Assembly (NCBI GenBank): GCA_001599755.1
Contig: BCHX01000001.1
Coordinates: 2,046,001 to 2,110,000 of the forward strand
Direction of reading: 5' to 3'
Source: Gliomastix tumulicola
Lineage: Eukaryota; Ascomycota; Sordariomycetes; Hypocreales; Bionectriaceae
Length of the DNA: 64,000 bases
The notes below the pieces were generated by a model. It saw only the letters and a list, made by a program, of their open reading frames with translations, was not told the origin of the DNA and made no database searches. Shown here in pieces: positions 12,025 to 22,283 of the stretch (position 1 is its first letter; each line of letters begins with the position of its first letter). Position numbers and translations under genes: made by a program.

Positions 12025-12437
12025 CGTGACTGGGTTCCGGCGGGCTGTGCCGCTCGTCCTGCAGATGAGTGAACCAGGGAGCTGAGCCGCAGCAGTGTAG
12101 CTGTTTCCAAGAGGTATAGATCAACGAATATGTTTAAGGCAGACAAATATGGATTTTTCGCCCTTTGTCTAGATAGCAAAAGATGATATGAATCAGTGAG
12201 ACAAAAAATGTATGACGGCCGGGCTTGAAAGAAGGGCTGCCAGGTTTGGAGCTTTATCAGTTTAGAGCACAGCCACATCATTTCTGTGATGTCATGAGCC
12301 ACCTCAGCTCTAAGCGCCACTAAAATCAACAAACAAGCAATCACATGCTAGAGTCTAGGATTGCCCATCCAGGGCGTAACACGACGCACGCAGTGGGCGC
12401 TTAATATTGATTTCATATGCATTCTCATATCATTCAT
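12025..12437. other. Intergenic between the membrane protein gene and nse1
   Basis: About 410 bp upstream of the 12024 start and downstream of the nse1 stop. Nothing beyond short open frames is visible. Confidence 0.5.
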
Positions 12438-13433
12438 TCATTCGTCTTCGTCGTCCGATTCCGCCTGCACGGCACTCCTCCTACTGCTGCTACTGGCGCC
12501 GCCACCACCACCAACCCCCGATCGCCGCCGTCCCTTTTGGTATGCCTCCGTCTGTGTAACCGCCCTCTCCCCAACGTAGTTCTTTCCCGTCCAGTCCTTT
12601 GCGCACTTGGGACAGCTCGTCGCGCCGCGCGTCCGCCAGAAAGCGTCCTGGCAGATGTCGTGGATGCGGAACGTACAGTCCGGGTTGGAGCAGCGCAGGC
12701 CAATGGTGAGCAGCTCCCTACACGCCTCACACTGCTTGATCCGCTGCCAGTCGTCCGCCTCGGCGTCCGGGTCGTTGAACGTCTCGATGAGCCACGGCCG
12801 CAGCTCCAGAAGCCCGCGCGACGTCAGGCTGTAGAAGTTGCGGCGGCTCTTCTCGAACCAGCCCCCGTCGACGAGGTTCGCCAGCACCTCCTCCACCTCG
12901 CTGTGCTTCAATCCCTTATCCTTATTGGTCGTCTGCGTCGCTTCGTCGTCGTCGTCGTCGTCGTCGGCTTGTGTCTGGGGCGGTGGCGGCGGCCGGGCTA
13001 GTTTGATCGCTTGCATCTGCGTGATGGCCATGACTTCCATGCGCGGCGTGTTAAACTTGTCAAACATGGCGTCTAGCACGCGCTTGATGAAGGATAGCTC
13101 GTCCGGGTTGTAGAATGTCGCAAGCTGTGTCTGAGAGTCTGATGTCGTGTTCACGATCGCGTAGACACGCTTCTTGGTGAGCTGGTGGACTGCAGTGCGG
13201 ATCTCGTAGTCGAAGAACGACGCTGCGGCGGAGGCAGCTTGGAGGTAATCTCGGAATATGTCCTCGTCGATCTGGTCCGGGCGGACCTCGTCTTCCTCGT
13301 CAGGGCGCCCTGCATTCAGAATCGCGGCGAGGATTTTCTGGGCGTCTTCGAACGTCAGGACCCCGCGAGCCATGATGGCCTGGAGGAAGGCCTGGTTGTT
13401 GTGACCATAATCCCGGCCCAATTGCTCCTCCAT
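12438..13433 (-). CDS. nse1: Smc5-Smc6 complex subunit Nse1 (RING-like E3)
   Basis: Non-SMC element of the Smc5/6 DNA-repair complex, where Nse1 pairs with Nse3 and acts as a RING-type ubiquitin ligase. Single exon, 331 aa. The N-terminal winged-helix region begins GHNNQAFLQAIMARGVLTFEDA, the usual Nse1 opening, and continues through the AHQLTKKRVYAIVNTT-like helix and LSFIKRVLDAMF. A second winged helix follows (SEVEEVLANLVDGGWFEKSRRNFYSLTSRGLLEL). The C-terminal RING-like domain has CEAC, CSNPDC, H-x2-C and CPKC. Between the winged helices lies a species-specific insertion of consecutive Pro and Asp residues (about 157-180). ATG 13433 gives a normal N-terminus; the frame stays open upstream to 13499 but has no ATG there. 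It is divergent from clr2, separated by about 530 bp. Confidence 0.9.
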   Translation of the reverse strand: MEEQLGRDYGHNNQAFLQAIMARGVLTFEDAQKILAAILNAGRPDEEDEVRPDQIDEDIFRDYLQAASAAASFFDYEIRTAVHQLTKKRVYAIVNTTSDSQTQLATFYNPDELSFIKRVLDAMFDKFNTPRMEVMAITQMQAIKLARPPPPPQTQADDDDDDDEATQTTNKDKGLKHSEVEEVLANLVDGGWFEKSRRNFYSLTSRGLLELRPWLIETFNDPDAEADDWQRIKQCEACRELLTIGLRCSNPDCTFRIHDICQDAFWRTRGATSCPKCAKDWTGKNYVGERAVTQTEAYQKGRRRSGVGGGGGASSSSRRSAVQAESDDEDE

Positions 13434-13959
13434 TGCTTCGTTCGGAGATGTGATGTTCGTCGCGCCGACCAGGTATCTAGTCCATTCAGCGGTGCACAAG
13501 CGATGCTGAGGAAAGAAGATTGCGATGGAGGGGCATTTATCTTTGTGCCTTGCAAGATTGTAAGTCGCGGTTCACGCGTCGCCAATTAACGTGAGGTGGG
13601 GCTATAGGGTAGGCAATATCACATTGGGTGCCCTGCTGACTCATGCTTCCAGGGTGAATCTCGGTGCTCAAACTGCATCTTTTGTTCAACACCATAGACA
13701 TCAATTGTCATTGGCATTCCTCAGATGCAATTCTACAGTTATCATATCTCCGATTCATAGGGGCTTTGGTATCCAGGCCTGACCTCGCCTGCCCCATAGC
13801 CGTACCCGTAGTCTCTCCCGCTCAGTGGCCAGCGAGAGTGGGCATCACAGGGAGCTCACCATCAAGATCTCAGCTGCGCATTGAAGCTATCGTCGAGCCT
13901 CGCGCCCGCCACCCTGACGGGAATCTAGAGCTCCGTCTGCGCCGCGGGGCTTGGGGGCA
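13434..13959. other. Divergent promoter region of nse1 and clr2
   Basis: 526 bp between two oppositely oriented start codons. One TGACTCA heptamer lies near 13637. No ORF worth naming. Confidence 0.5.
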
Positions 13960-15871
13960 ATGGCGACAGACACCAAGGAGTTTGAAGTGATTCGCGTCTG
14001 CCGCAGCGATGGCGCCGACACGGGGCCTGGGTACTGGCCCCTGCAGCCATCCACACCAGCAGCTGCGCCTGCGCCTGCGCCGGCAGTAAAGAAGCCAGTA
14101 GCAGCAGACAGCAAGGCGCCGAGAGCGAAGCCGCAGATGACGAGGCTCTCGGAGGAGGATCCTAGATTCACAGAATGGAGGGTGAAGCTCGGCATACTGC
14201 TCAAGCAGGAGCTCTCCCCGCACCCTGACGGTGAGCATCCCCCGGCCCGTATGTCGCCTGCTTCATTCGCATACTAACGCGCAGCATGCAGATGGCAATG
14301 CCTGGTATGTGCCGTTTCCAAGGGGTTACTGGCTATACGAGAGATCAAAGCATCTCTATGTCTCTGGCTATCCCATCAAGTCGAAGCTCTTCAAGACACC
14401 ACAGGAGTTCGCCCTGCACTTGATATGGCTCTGCACGATGTCCAAAGACTACAAAGACTGTGCCTGCGTGCACTGCAACACACCCAGCATCCCAAAGACC
14501 ATTCACCCCGCTGAAGATTCTCCAGCGGCAGCGGCAGTCGATCCTCCTATCAGATCAGAGAAGCCTATCACCAAGACCACCTTAACACCCAAGATCACGC
14601 CGGTCCCTCTTCCACATATCCCAGGCCAGCCTTTGGCCGGGCAGTCTCCAGCAGCAGCAAAGCCGCAGCCCCTGAAGCCGACCATTCAGCCACCTACTAT
14701 TACGCCTGTTCCTATACCCACGCCTGCTGCCCCCGTACAGGCTCCCACCGAACCGAAACCTGCGGCTACCCCTGCACCAGTGCCACCACCTCAGCCTCAA
14801 GTCCAGACGCAAGCTCAACCACAGCTTCAGCCAAAGCCCCCAACGCCTACACAGCAAGCTCAAACGCCTACAGCTGTGACGCCTACGCAGCCCCAGCCCA
14901 GCATAGTCTGGTCCCTGAAGTCCTCCCCGCTCTTCCGGATCGGCGAGCTCGTCTGGTATCAGAACGGCAACACTTGGCGCCTCGGCATCGTGTCCGCGGC
15001 GACGGCTCAGCAGAGCTTCGACCTCCTCCCCATTGGCCACGCCATGATCTTCCGCCAGAACGTGCCCAAGACGATCAAGGACCTCCGGCCGTTCTACGCT
15101 TTCAGCGTGCCCGGTGTCGCCATCCCCGAGCTCAAGGAGAAGATTTTTGACGAGGTGCCCTGGGAGGCCATGCTCCAGCCCGTGGCCAACGACCCCGCGC
15201 GGAGGGACCTCATAGCCCTCGACGCCTCCAAGATGGCGGCCTCCAAGATAGACAGCTCCTTCTCGCTATGGTCTCCGCAGGGAGAGGACCCGAACGCCAA
15301 GCTCACCCCCTACTTCGGCTGCTTCCTCGGGGCCGAGCGGATTGAGGTGGGCGACTGCCTGCGGCTCAAGCCCGTAACCATAGAGGTCAAGATCAACTAC
15401 GAAGCCCTCATTATGGGCCTCCGGATCATCCTTATCGTCAAGGGTCACCCAGGCATCCCCCACTTCCGGGGCCACCTCTACGTCCTCGTCAAGGGGGAGG
15501 CCACCACAGCGACGCCGGCTGCGGAGGAGACCCTCCCGATCGCCCTCCGTGACGAGATCAAGTGGCGCAACCACGTCAACCCGGCCGCCAGGTGGCGCGC
15601 CATCCTCATCAAGGAGAACGCCGCGATCAAGGACCAGCAGATCCGCGGCCGGTTCTACCCAACGCACCGCCTGATGCCCATCCTGAACCCGCAGGCGCTC
15701 ACCCCGGACGCCCAGATGGCACAGCTTAACAGTCGCATGGACGGCAACGGGCGGCCTATTGGGCAGAAGCGGAACAGGCTTGACATGCTCGGGGCGTCTG
15801 TTGCTCACACGGCTCGGTTGGCCTTTGAGCCCCTGGTCAAGGAGTCACCGAACAATGACATACAGGCATGA
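13960..15871 (+). CDS. clr2: Transcription-silencing protein Clr2
   Basis: Heterochromatin silencing factor related to fission yeast Clr2, a subunit of the SHREC histone deacetylase/remodelling complex. Exons 13960-14230 and 14292-15871 give 616 aa. The intron has GTGAGC, an ACTAAC branch and a CAG acceptor, restoring WYVPFPRGYW. The N-terminal Clr2 domain (about 90-165) includes WLYERSKHLYVSGYP and the DYKDCACVHC cysteine motif. A 130-residue Pro/Gln/Thr-rich linker follows (about 175-300). The C-terminal Clr2 domain begins near residue 306 (FRIGELVWYQNG, WRLGIVSAA, GHAMIFRQNVPKTIKDLRPF). The end of the protein (RGRFYPTHRLMPILNP) is also a usual Clr2 feature. ATG 13960 is the first in frame. 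Confidence 0.9.
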
Positions 15872-16580
15872 AGGCCTATGGTCGGATCAGAGAAGGGGGG
15901 GATGGGCGGAGGTTTGCTTCACTACGGATATGGCTCTAGACAGAGTCAGTACTCTAAACCCTTGAACGCAGTGGTGAAGCTCTGGGCTGGCGGCTCAATT
16001 ATATGATACTTGTACACTACGACACGGGCACGGATGGACGAAAATTGGCTAGACCTGTAGCATCAAGAACTTGTTGTCTGACGGCTATCTCAGGAGTAAT
16101 TTTAGCCCAAAGGCTACTTGAAAAGGCACCTAAATTGGAAAACGTAGCCTAAGAGTTGTAGCAACGCTTATGCCCCTTTCCAACTACAAGCGCCGAGTTG
16201 TAAACAGTCCCCGATAATGCACGCACGTATGTTGGCTGGTTTCCATTCCCTGATACATATCAAGCCAGGACACCGCGAGGGCGATAAGGGGCGAGGATCG
16301 GCGTCCCAATGGGATTGGGGAGGTTGCGGGCATCAAATCGTGACGGTCCAGGATGAATGGATACATTCTGGCGGAAGAGAAGGTGTGTCGAGACCGGGCG
16401 ATGGTGGCAATTCGGTGCTCGTTGTATTGTCATATATCAGTTGCAAAGGCGTTGTCGAGTAAATGATCATGTCGTGTGGTGTAACTCAAAAGAATGCTGC
16501 GTAAAATTCGCTGTTTGTCGAAGAGAAAAGAAACAGTCATATATGCGCATAACGGCGATATGTGGCTGTTACAGCCAACG
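15872..16580. other. Convergent 3' flanks of clr2 and the zinc-ribbon gene
   Basis: About 700 bp between two stop codons. A+T-richer than the coding regions; no supported gene or structural RNA. Confidence 0.5.
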
Positions 16581-17807
16581 TTAGGCCGCTACCTTCAGAG
16601 ATTTCAGCCGCTCCTCCAGCAGTCGCATTGTAACAGGGTTCGGCCCTGGTATAACTTTTCGAGGTTGGGCTCGTGGCGAGGTTGCTGACTTCTCCGTACC
16701 ACATTGGGCGCATCTCGTGCCGTCCTCGGATCCCGTCGGGTACAGCGTCTCGCACGTCTCGCACTCGTAATGAGGCACACTCTTGGGGCCGAATTCGTCG
16801 CCAGGGTAGCCAAAGGGGTACTTGTCCTTCTTGGGCCTATGGATTCAAATTAGTCATGGGTTGCGAGAAGGAGAGGGAGAAGATGAGAAGAGAAACGTAC
16901 GGGTCTCTCGGGCAGTCGGTACAGCGGACGTGACTGCAACTCTCGCAGAGCTTCGATCCAGCCGCGAAAAGAGTCTGGCACTCGTGACAGGTCCTTCGGA
17001 CACGCTGTCGGGGCTTCCTGTACACGAGATCCTGACGACCTGTCTTGCTTGGTCGCTTCAGAACATAGACCTGAGTTCCATCATACGCGTAGTCGGGGAT
17101 GATGGGGGCGTTCTCCTTGTTGGCCTTGATCTTGGCAGCCCTTCTCTCGCGGCTAGCAATGAGCTCAGCCTCGGTGCGCTTTGGCGGGTTGCGGACACAC
17201 TTGGTGCATCGAATGTGCTGGCAGCTAGGGCACTCCTTGTCGAACTGGAAGTGAGCGTTGCACTTGTGGCAGGTTCGTCGAACACGCATGCGAATCGGCT
17301 TGTCCATGCGCAGCACGGTATCGTCAGGCGAAACTGAGTGCCATTCGGAAGACTTGATTTCGAGTCCAAAACGCTCTCCCAGCTTCTTGGCTCGCTCCTC
17401 GAACAGCTCAGCCTTGGAGAGCTTGGAAATACCTGGGATAGACTCATAACGAGCTCGAGCATCCTCCACCTTGGTCTCTGGAACAGGCACACTAAATGAT
17501 CGACGTGGTCAGCAAAATATTTACCAGGCTGAAGACAAATCTGGTCACAAAATGGCATTTTGACTTCATGTTTGAAGAAAATGTCCTAGGACTGGCCATG
17601 GTGGAAGGCTGGAGATGGTCAGGAAACGTACGTCTTGACCGGCTCCGGCTTGGGAGCAGTCTGAGCCTTGGAAGCAGCAGCAGATGATCGCTTGGAGGAT
17701 TCACCCCTCTTCAACGCTTCTTTGGCCCGTGAGAAGAACTTGCTAAGTCGCTTCTTCTCCTTCTCCTCCTTGGGCGCGCCGGGGTTGCCGGATGGTTGAG
17801 AGCTCAT
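16581..17807 (-). CDS. Cysteine-rich protein with two duplicated zinc-ribbon modules, function unknown
   Basis: Exons 17807-17632, 17491-16901 and 16836-16581 give 340 aa. Two homologous modules each begin RVRRTCH-x-C: residues 133-157 (C-x2-C-x9-C-x2-C-x4-C-x2-C) and 227-252 (C-x2-C-x10-C-x2-C-x4-C-x2-C). A third CxxC pair (CETC ... CAQC) lies near residue 282-302. The six-cysteine layout is expected to bind zinc; two such copies plus a half-ribbon could make an RNA- or protein-binding scaffold, but no function is assignable. The N-terminus is basic and contains RLSKFFSRAKEALKRG, a possible amphipathic helix. The middle (80-100) is charged and helical. Introns have GTACGT donors; the last acceptor is CATAG. 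I believe this is a conserved fungal hypothetical protein. Confidence 0.82.
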
Positions 17808-20800
17808 GATGATCCACGGAAAGGCGATTCAGAACTTCTCGATAGTGGTCAATCGGGGCGTCGTTTCGATGATGGCGGCTCAAGGGCCCTCTGGGATATA
17901 TATGCGGCCTGGGCTGCAAGACTGGGTAGGTGTCGTTGTCGTGAGAGCAGCCGAGTATCCAACAAAGACTCCTAACCAAAGATCAACCAGGTACTGAGAA
18001 ACCCTTTTCTGGTATCGAAAGACGACAAGCAAAGCCGCGTCCAAACTCTATACCGAAACCCAAGTGAAGTCCAGGCCCTGGTATAAAGACGACTTGACGG
18101 ACGTGCGCGAAAGAAGGATTTCAGACCCGAGGGGTGGGCCAGTCGTTTCAATTGAGGTCTCTGCCTGGTACGGACAGCAAACTTTCCCGAACTAGAGACA
18201 AAAGACAAAAGAGCGAAGCGCGAGGAGAGGGTGCCCGAGGGTTCGGGTCAGTTATTTTCGGGTTGCCAGGAAGAAACTCCAGCAGGGCAGTCGTGGAAGG
18301 GCAGACAGCCAAGTGGACAGAGGGGATCGTCCCTCAGGAAGCACGGGCGGCCTTTGGTAGCGACTGCAAAACAGTGCGGTTAACGTGAGGGCGTGGGTGT
18401 AATGCTTGCTAGCTGGGACACGCCAGAGAGGGCATCCACATCGACATCCACAAAGGTCTCCATGGTGGCCGAGGTCAGACTGGGCACTGGACAGGGGGAT
18501 AAAGCGCTTTTGCTGGGACTATCAGTCTGGGCGCTAGCCATGGTGTCATAGGATTGGCCCGACGGAGGTACAGAATCAACCATGGATTGCTGCTAATGTG
18601 CAGGTAGGGAGGAAATATGGGCGACTGGTTCATCATGTCGGGAATGAGAAATCGCCAGCGCGAAGATCATCGTCGTTGTGCTGGAGCTGTCTCAGTTGGA
18701 GCTTGAAGGTCCGGATAATTTCCAGCGGGGGCCGAATCTTGCTCAGACAGACACTCGGGCACTGGAGTTACAGGTAAAGGTACTCGGGGCAAGTGCCGGG
18801 CTGGCACCTGCCCTCCATACCGCCTCTCTCACATCAGGAGACAGGGCATGCCAGAAATCAGGTGCTTGAGGGAAAGAACGATGGAAGGTCTGGGGCTTCC
18901 TACTTTCCTAGCGCGACAGTCGGCAGTGGGGGCATCCGCCCATCATTCAGCGAGAAAGTCCAGGCTGATGGCACGCAAACCTGTTTGCTCATCCAAAGCC
19001 GCAGTTCTTGCTATCAATCAAGACAGCTATTCTCCAAGCGAGCGTCTCCTGTCAGGTCGACAGATTCCCTGCTTCTTCCTGGCTTCCCTCTCCCATCCCG
19101 TCCGTAAGGTCCGGCCCCCATCAAGCCCCATCCAACACCCCCTCAGTTCCCCCTGATGCCTGACCCAATAGGACCTACTTATCCGCCGTGTAATACGACG
19201 CTGCATGCGAGCTAGCGGGGACTCGACCGCTAGAATGGTAGCCGGGGGCGTCAATTGGGCAACTCTCCCGGACGCCAGGTCCGCTGGCCCAGGCTACTGG
19301 GAAATGCTGACTTGGGTACGGTCAGCGTGGTGTTTGCAGCCCGGGCCAGCCATTTTTTTCATCTCAGGTCCCAAGTCCCGGCCCTGTTCATTTCCAGCCG
19401 ACAGCGGCCATGTCCTACCCTCCGGGGTTCCAAAGTCCTCCCGAATGCCTCGTCTGTGCTCATGACGAGACCCGTATCATGGGTCGGTGTTTGAAATCTT
19501 CATGGTCGTCCCATGCGAACAACTAGCAGGACGTGTGATTTCGCTCTGGTACGGCATTTCGATGGCGTAAATTTTAAACACTGAGGCGAGCGCTGATTGC
19601 AAGCGCCGTGTCAAAGGATGCGCATTCAGTGAGGAAGGTACCTCTGGGAAGGCGGCCCCATAATTACCTAATCCTAGTTGCACCTCAGGTAAAGCCGGAA
19701 GCAGAGGTCTGCCACACATTCGCATCCATCCCACCACCAACTGCCGATACGCAGCAAAAAGACGCCTTCTTGCTTCTCTATCGACTCAAAACGAGTTTCT
19801 CTACCTTCACCCGATCCAGGCCTTCGTTCAGCTCCCGACACGGCGGACAGTGTCCACAATCGATTATGTTTCGATAATGCCGTGCGGCTGTGTTGCGCCG
19901 AAGTTAGCGCCGACTGTTGCCGTACACCTGCATGTTCCATGCTGGTCCAACGTTACCAAGACGTCGGGTTCTCGACTTGCGACACTGGGAAAATTTTGAT
20001 ACGGTAGTCAGCGTGTCTAGCATTAGCACGACACGTCTGGCATATCAGTGGCGCCAACCTTCAACCCGGGCTTTGGGAGACGACGTTTGCTGGTACTTTC
20101 GGCGACCTTTTGCTTTGCCGCTCAACCATCAGACCACCCAAAGCGATGAGAACCCTGCAGTCCCCTCAGGTCTATCGATGCAGCGGAATCCATCAGGGTC
20201 AAGTCTCAACCAACAAGATGCATGCACGAATCACAACTGACGTCGGGACACTGATGAAGAGACCACCAACACGCTACAGTTGTGCATCCTTCCCGACACT
20301 GTGGTGGTGTCATTTCTCATGTCTGGATGGCAAACCAGCTCAACCAACGTGGTGGGGATTGACCATTTGCGACGTCACGGTGCATCCTTGGGTCGCAGAC
20401 AAGTGAGGGGCAACGAATATCAACTGAAGGCTGAACAACAGGACGTTGATCCAGGAAAAGTAAGAGCAGAGGTACGTACACAGGCCCCTTTCGCCCGGAG
20501 CGATCGAATGCGAGAAGGGGGAAGGAGGCGGTGAGTCTGCGTCGAAACTATTGAACACCCTCGTCCGGCCGGTCGGTGAATGGCCATTGGGACAAACGGT
20601 CGCCGTCCGCGTCTCTATTAGGTACATGCCGCAAGCCACATATTCCGCTCGGAAACCATACGCGAGAGAATTAGGTTGCTGCCTTTCTTCTCAGGCCAGT
20701 GATTTACGACGACACCACCACTTCAGCGTGGATACAAAAGTCCAGGATTATCCGCCACGTCAACCCTCTTAATATGCCATGCATGCTACGCTGCATTGAG

Positions 20801-22283
20801 CTCTTGTTGGTTCTCACTAGATTGAGACCCCGCATTCTGCCAGCTTGTCGGCCGCAAGTGACCTTCATTAGCCAAAGACCGGCGAAGGGGTGATGTTGAT
20901 TTATGAATTTCGAATGAGGTAAGCGACCACTCGGTTGAGGAGAACAATTAAACCAAGAGGCAGTGGTACATCGCGCAAGTCGCCCGCTTACCAACAGACT
21001 GGTTGTGATGGCCCCCAAACCGGCGGGCGGGTAATGGTTCCAGTGGCTTGCCTGTGCCGGCCGGCTTACAAGCACGATATGCCGGTGGATGTAGCATCAT
21101 CTCAGCACGGAGCTGCGATTATCAAAGCTGGAGGGTGCATGATGATCAGAAACGACCACGTACAGTATTTGGAAGGCCCCGACAGCTTGGACGCCGGTTA
21201 AACAAGAGACACGGCAGGCAAGTCCTACACAATGGAACTCAGGGTAACGACATGTACTGCATTTCCGGGTGCCCCGGGCTCCACCTTGAGGTCGTTTCTT
21301 GCATGATGGATGTCGAAGTGGCTGCATCGTGTTGGTGCTTGGGGGGGGTTTGAAGTTTTTTTTCCTCCTTGACCTTCTTCTTTTTGGTCTTGTGATTTTC
21401 TTGCCTCGTTGAGTCCTCCGGGCACTCCTACTAAGACAGCTATTTACACGCCTCACACGACAAATGGTAACGTGTGTTTTACTCCTACTCGTATGCTCCT
21501 CGGTCTCCTCCGCAAGTCCGTACCCCAGGGACTCTCCGGTTCATCCCAACCACTTGTCGCTGCATCCTCGTCCACGTGTAACACACCTTATATGCTCCCC
21601 GCTCCCCTGTGTCGTGTAGCTTGCTTCTTCTCCCCTTCCGACCTCCTCCGCCGTTGGGAGGAGAGAGTCCGTCTGTTCCGCTGGTAACCCAGTGGTGAAG
21701 CCAAGTCTTCGGACCGAACCTCGTTTACTTCCAGCGAATTGCCTATTCGGGTTTAAGTTGGCTGTGATAACGGGCTGGTCGTGTTCCGTACTATGGAGGA
21801 CTTCAGTCACGATGTACGTTGGAGTCCTTGTATAAGACCTCCGTACGTCATCTTCTATACGTGACCAAACTTGAATCAGAAATCGCTGGTCTCAAGATCA
21901 AAAGAAAAGCCTCTGAGGATGACGAGAAAGGGTGTTGTGTATATGAGTAGCTCATCCGATGTGGTTGGCGGTCGCGCCTTCTGTAGGGTAGCCTGATCTT
22001 GACCATAATCTCGGCTCATTACCGGCAAATCCACATCACGGCCAGTAGTGACGAAATAACGCGACTCAACAAGCCAGCGTCTTGATGCTTCCCGATTCAA
22101 CTCGAATGAGTCACATTCTGGATTTTCAACAAGAAGTTACACAACTTTAACGCGCCCATTTGCCCGCAGCCTGTCAAGTTACCAGACAACTTCCTATATC
22201 TGCTGTCTCTGCCCACTCCCGGACTGTGCAAGACCATCGCGCACAGTCAGACCTTCGCCAGCTAGACCTTCCCCCACGACTTT
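17808..22283. other. Gene-free 4.5-kb divergent intergenic region
   Basis: No reading frame here shows family similarity, sustained length or paired splice sites on either strand. The sequence has no obvious tandem repeats, terminal repeats or transposase motifs. The last 900 bp (about 21350-22280) are pyrimidine-rich on the + strand, as in fungal promoters and leaders, and probably serve the F-box gene. The first few hundred bases probably serve the zinc-ribbon gene. The central part (about 18400-21300) could hold a non-coding RNA, long leaders, distal control sequence or a decayed gene; I cannot distinguish these. Confidence 0.55.

Noticed and set aside
18380..18583. Small minus-strand open frame of 67 codons in the gene-free gap
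   Set aside because: Low-complexity Ser/Pro/Asp product, no splice partners or recognisable similarity; length is within chance expectation.
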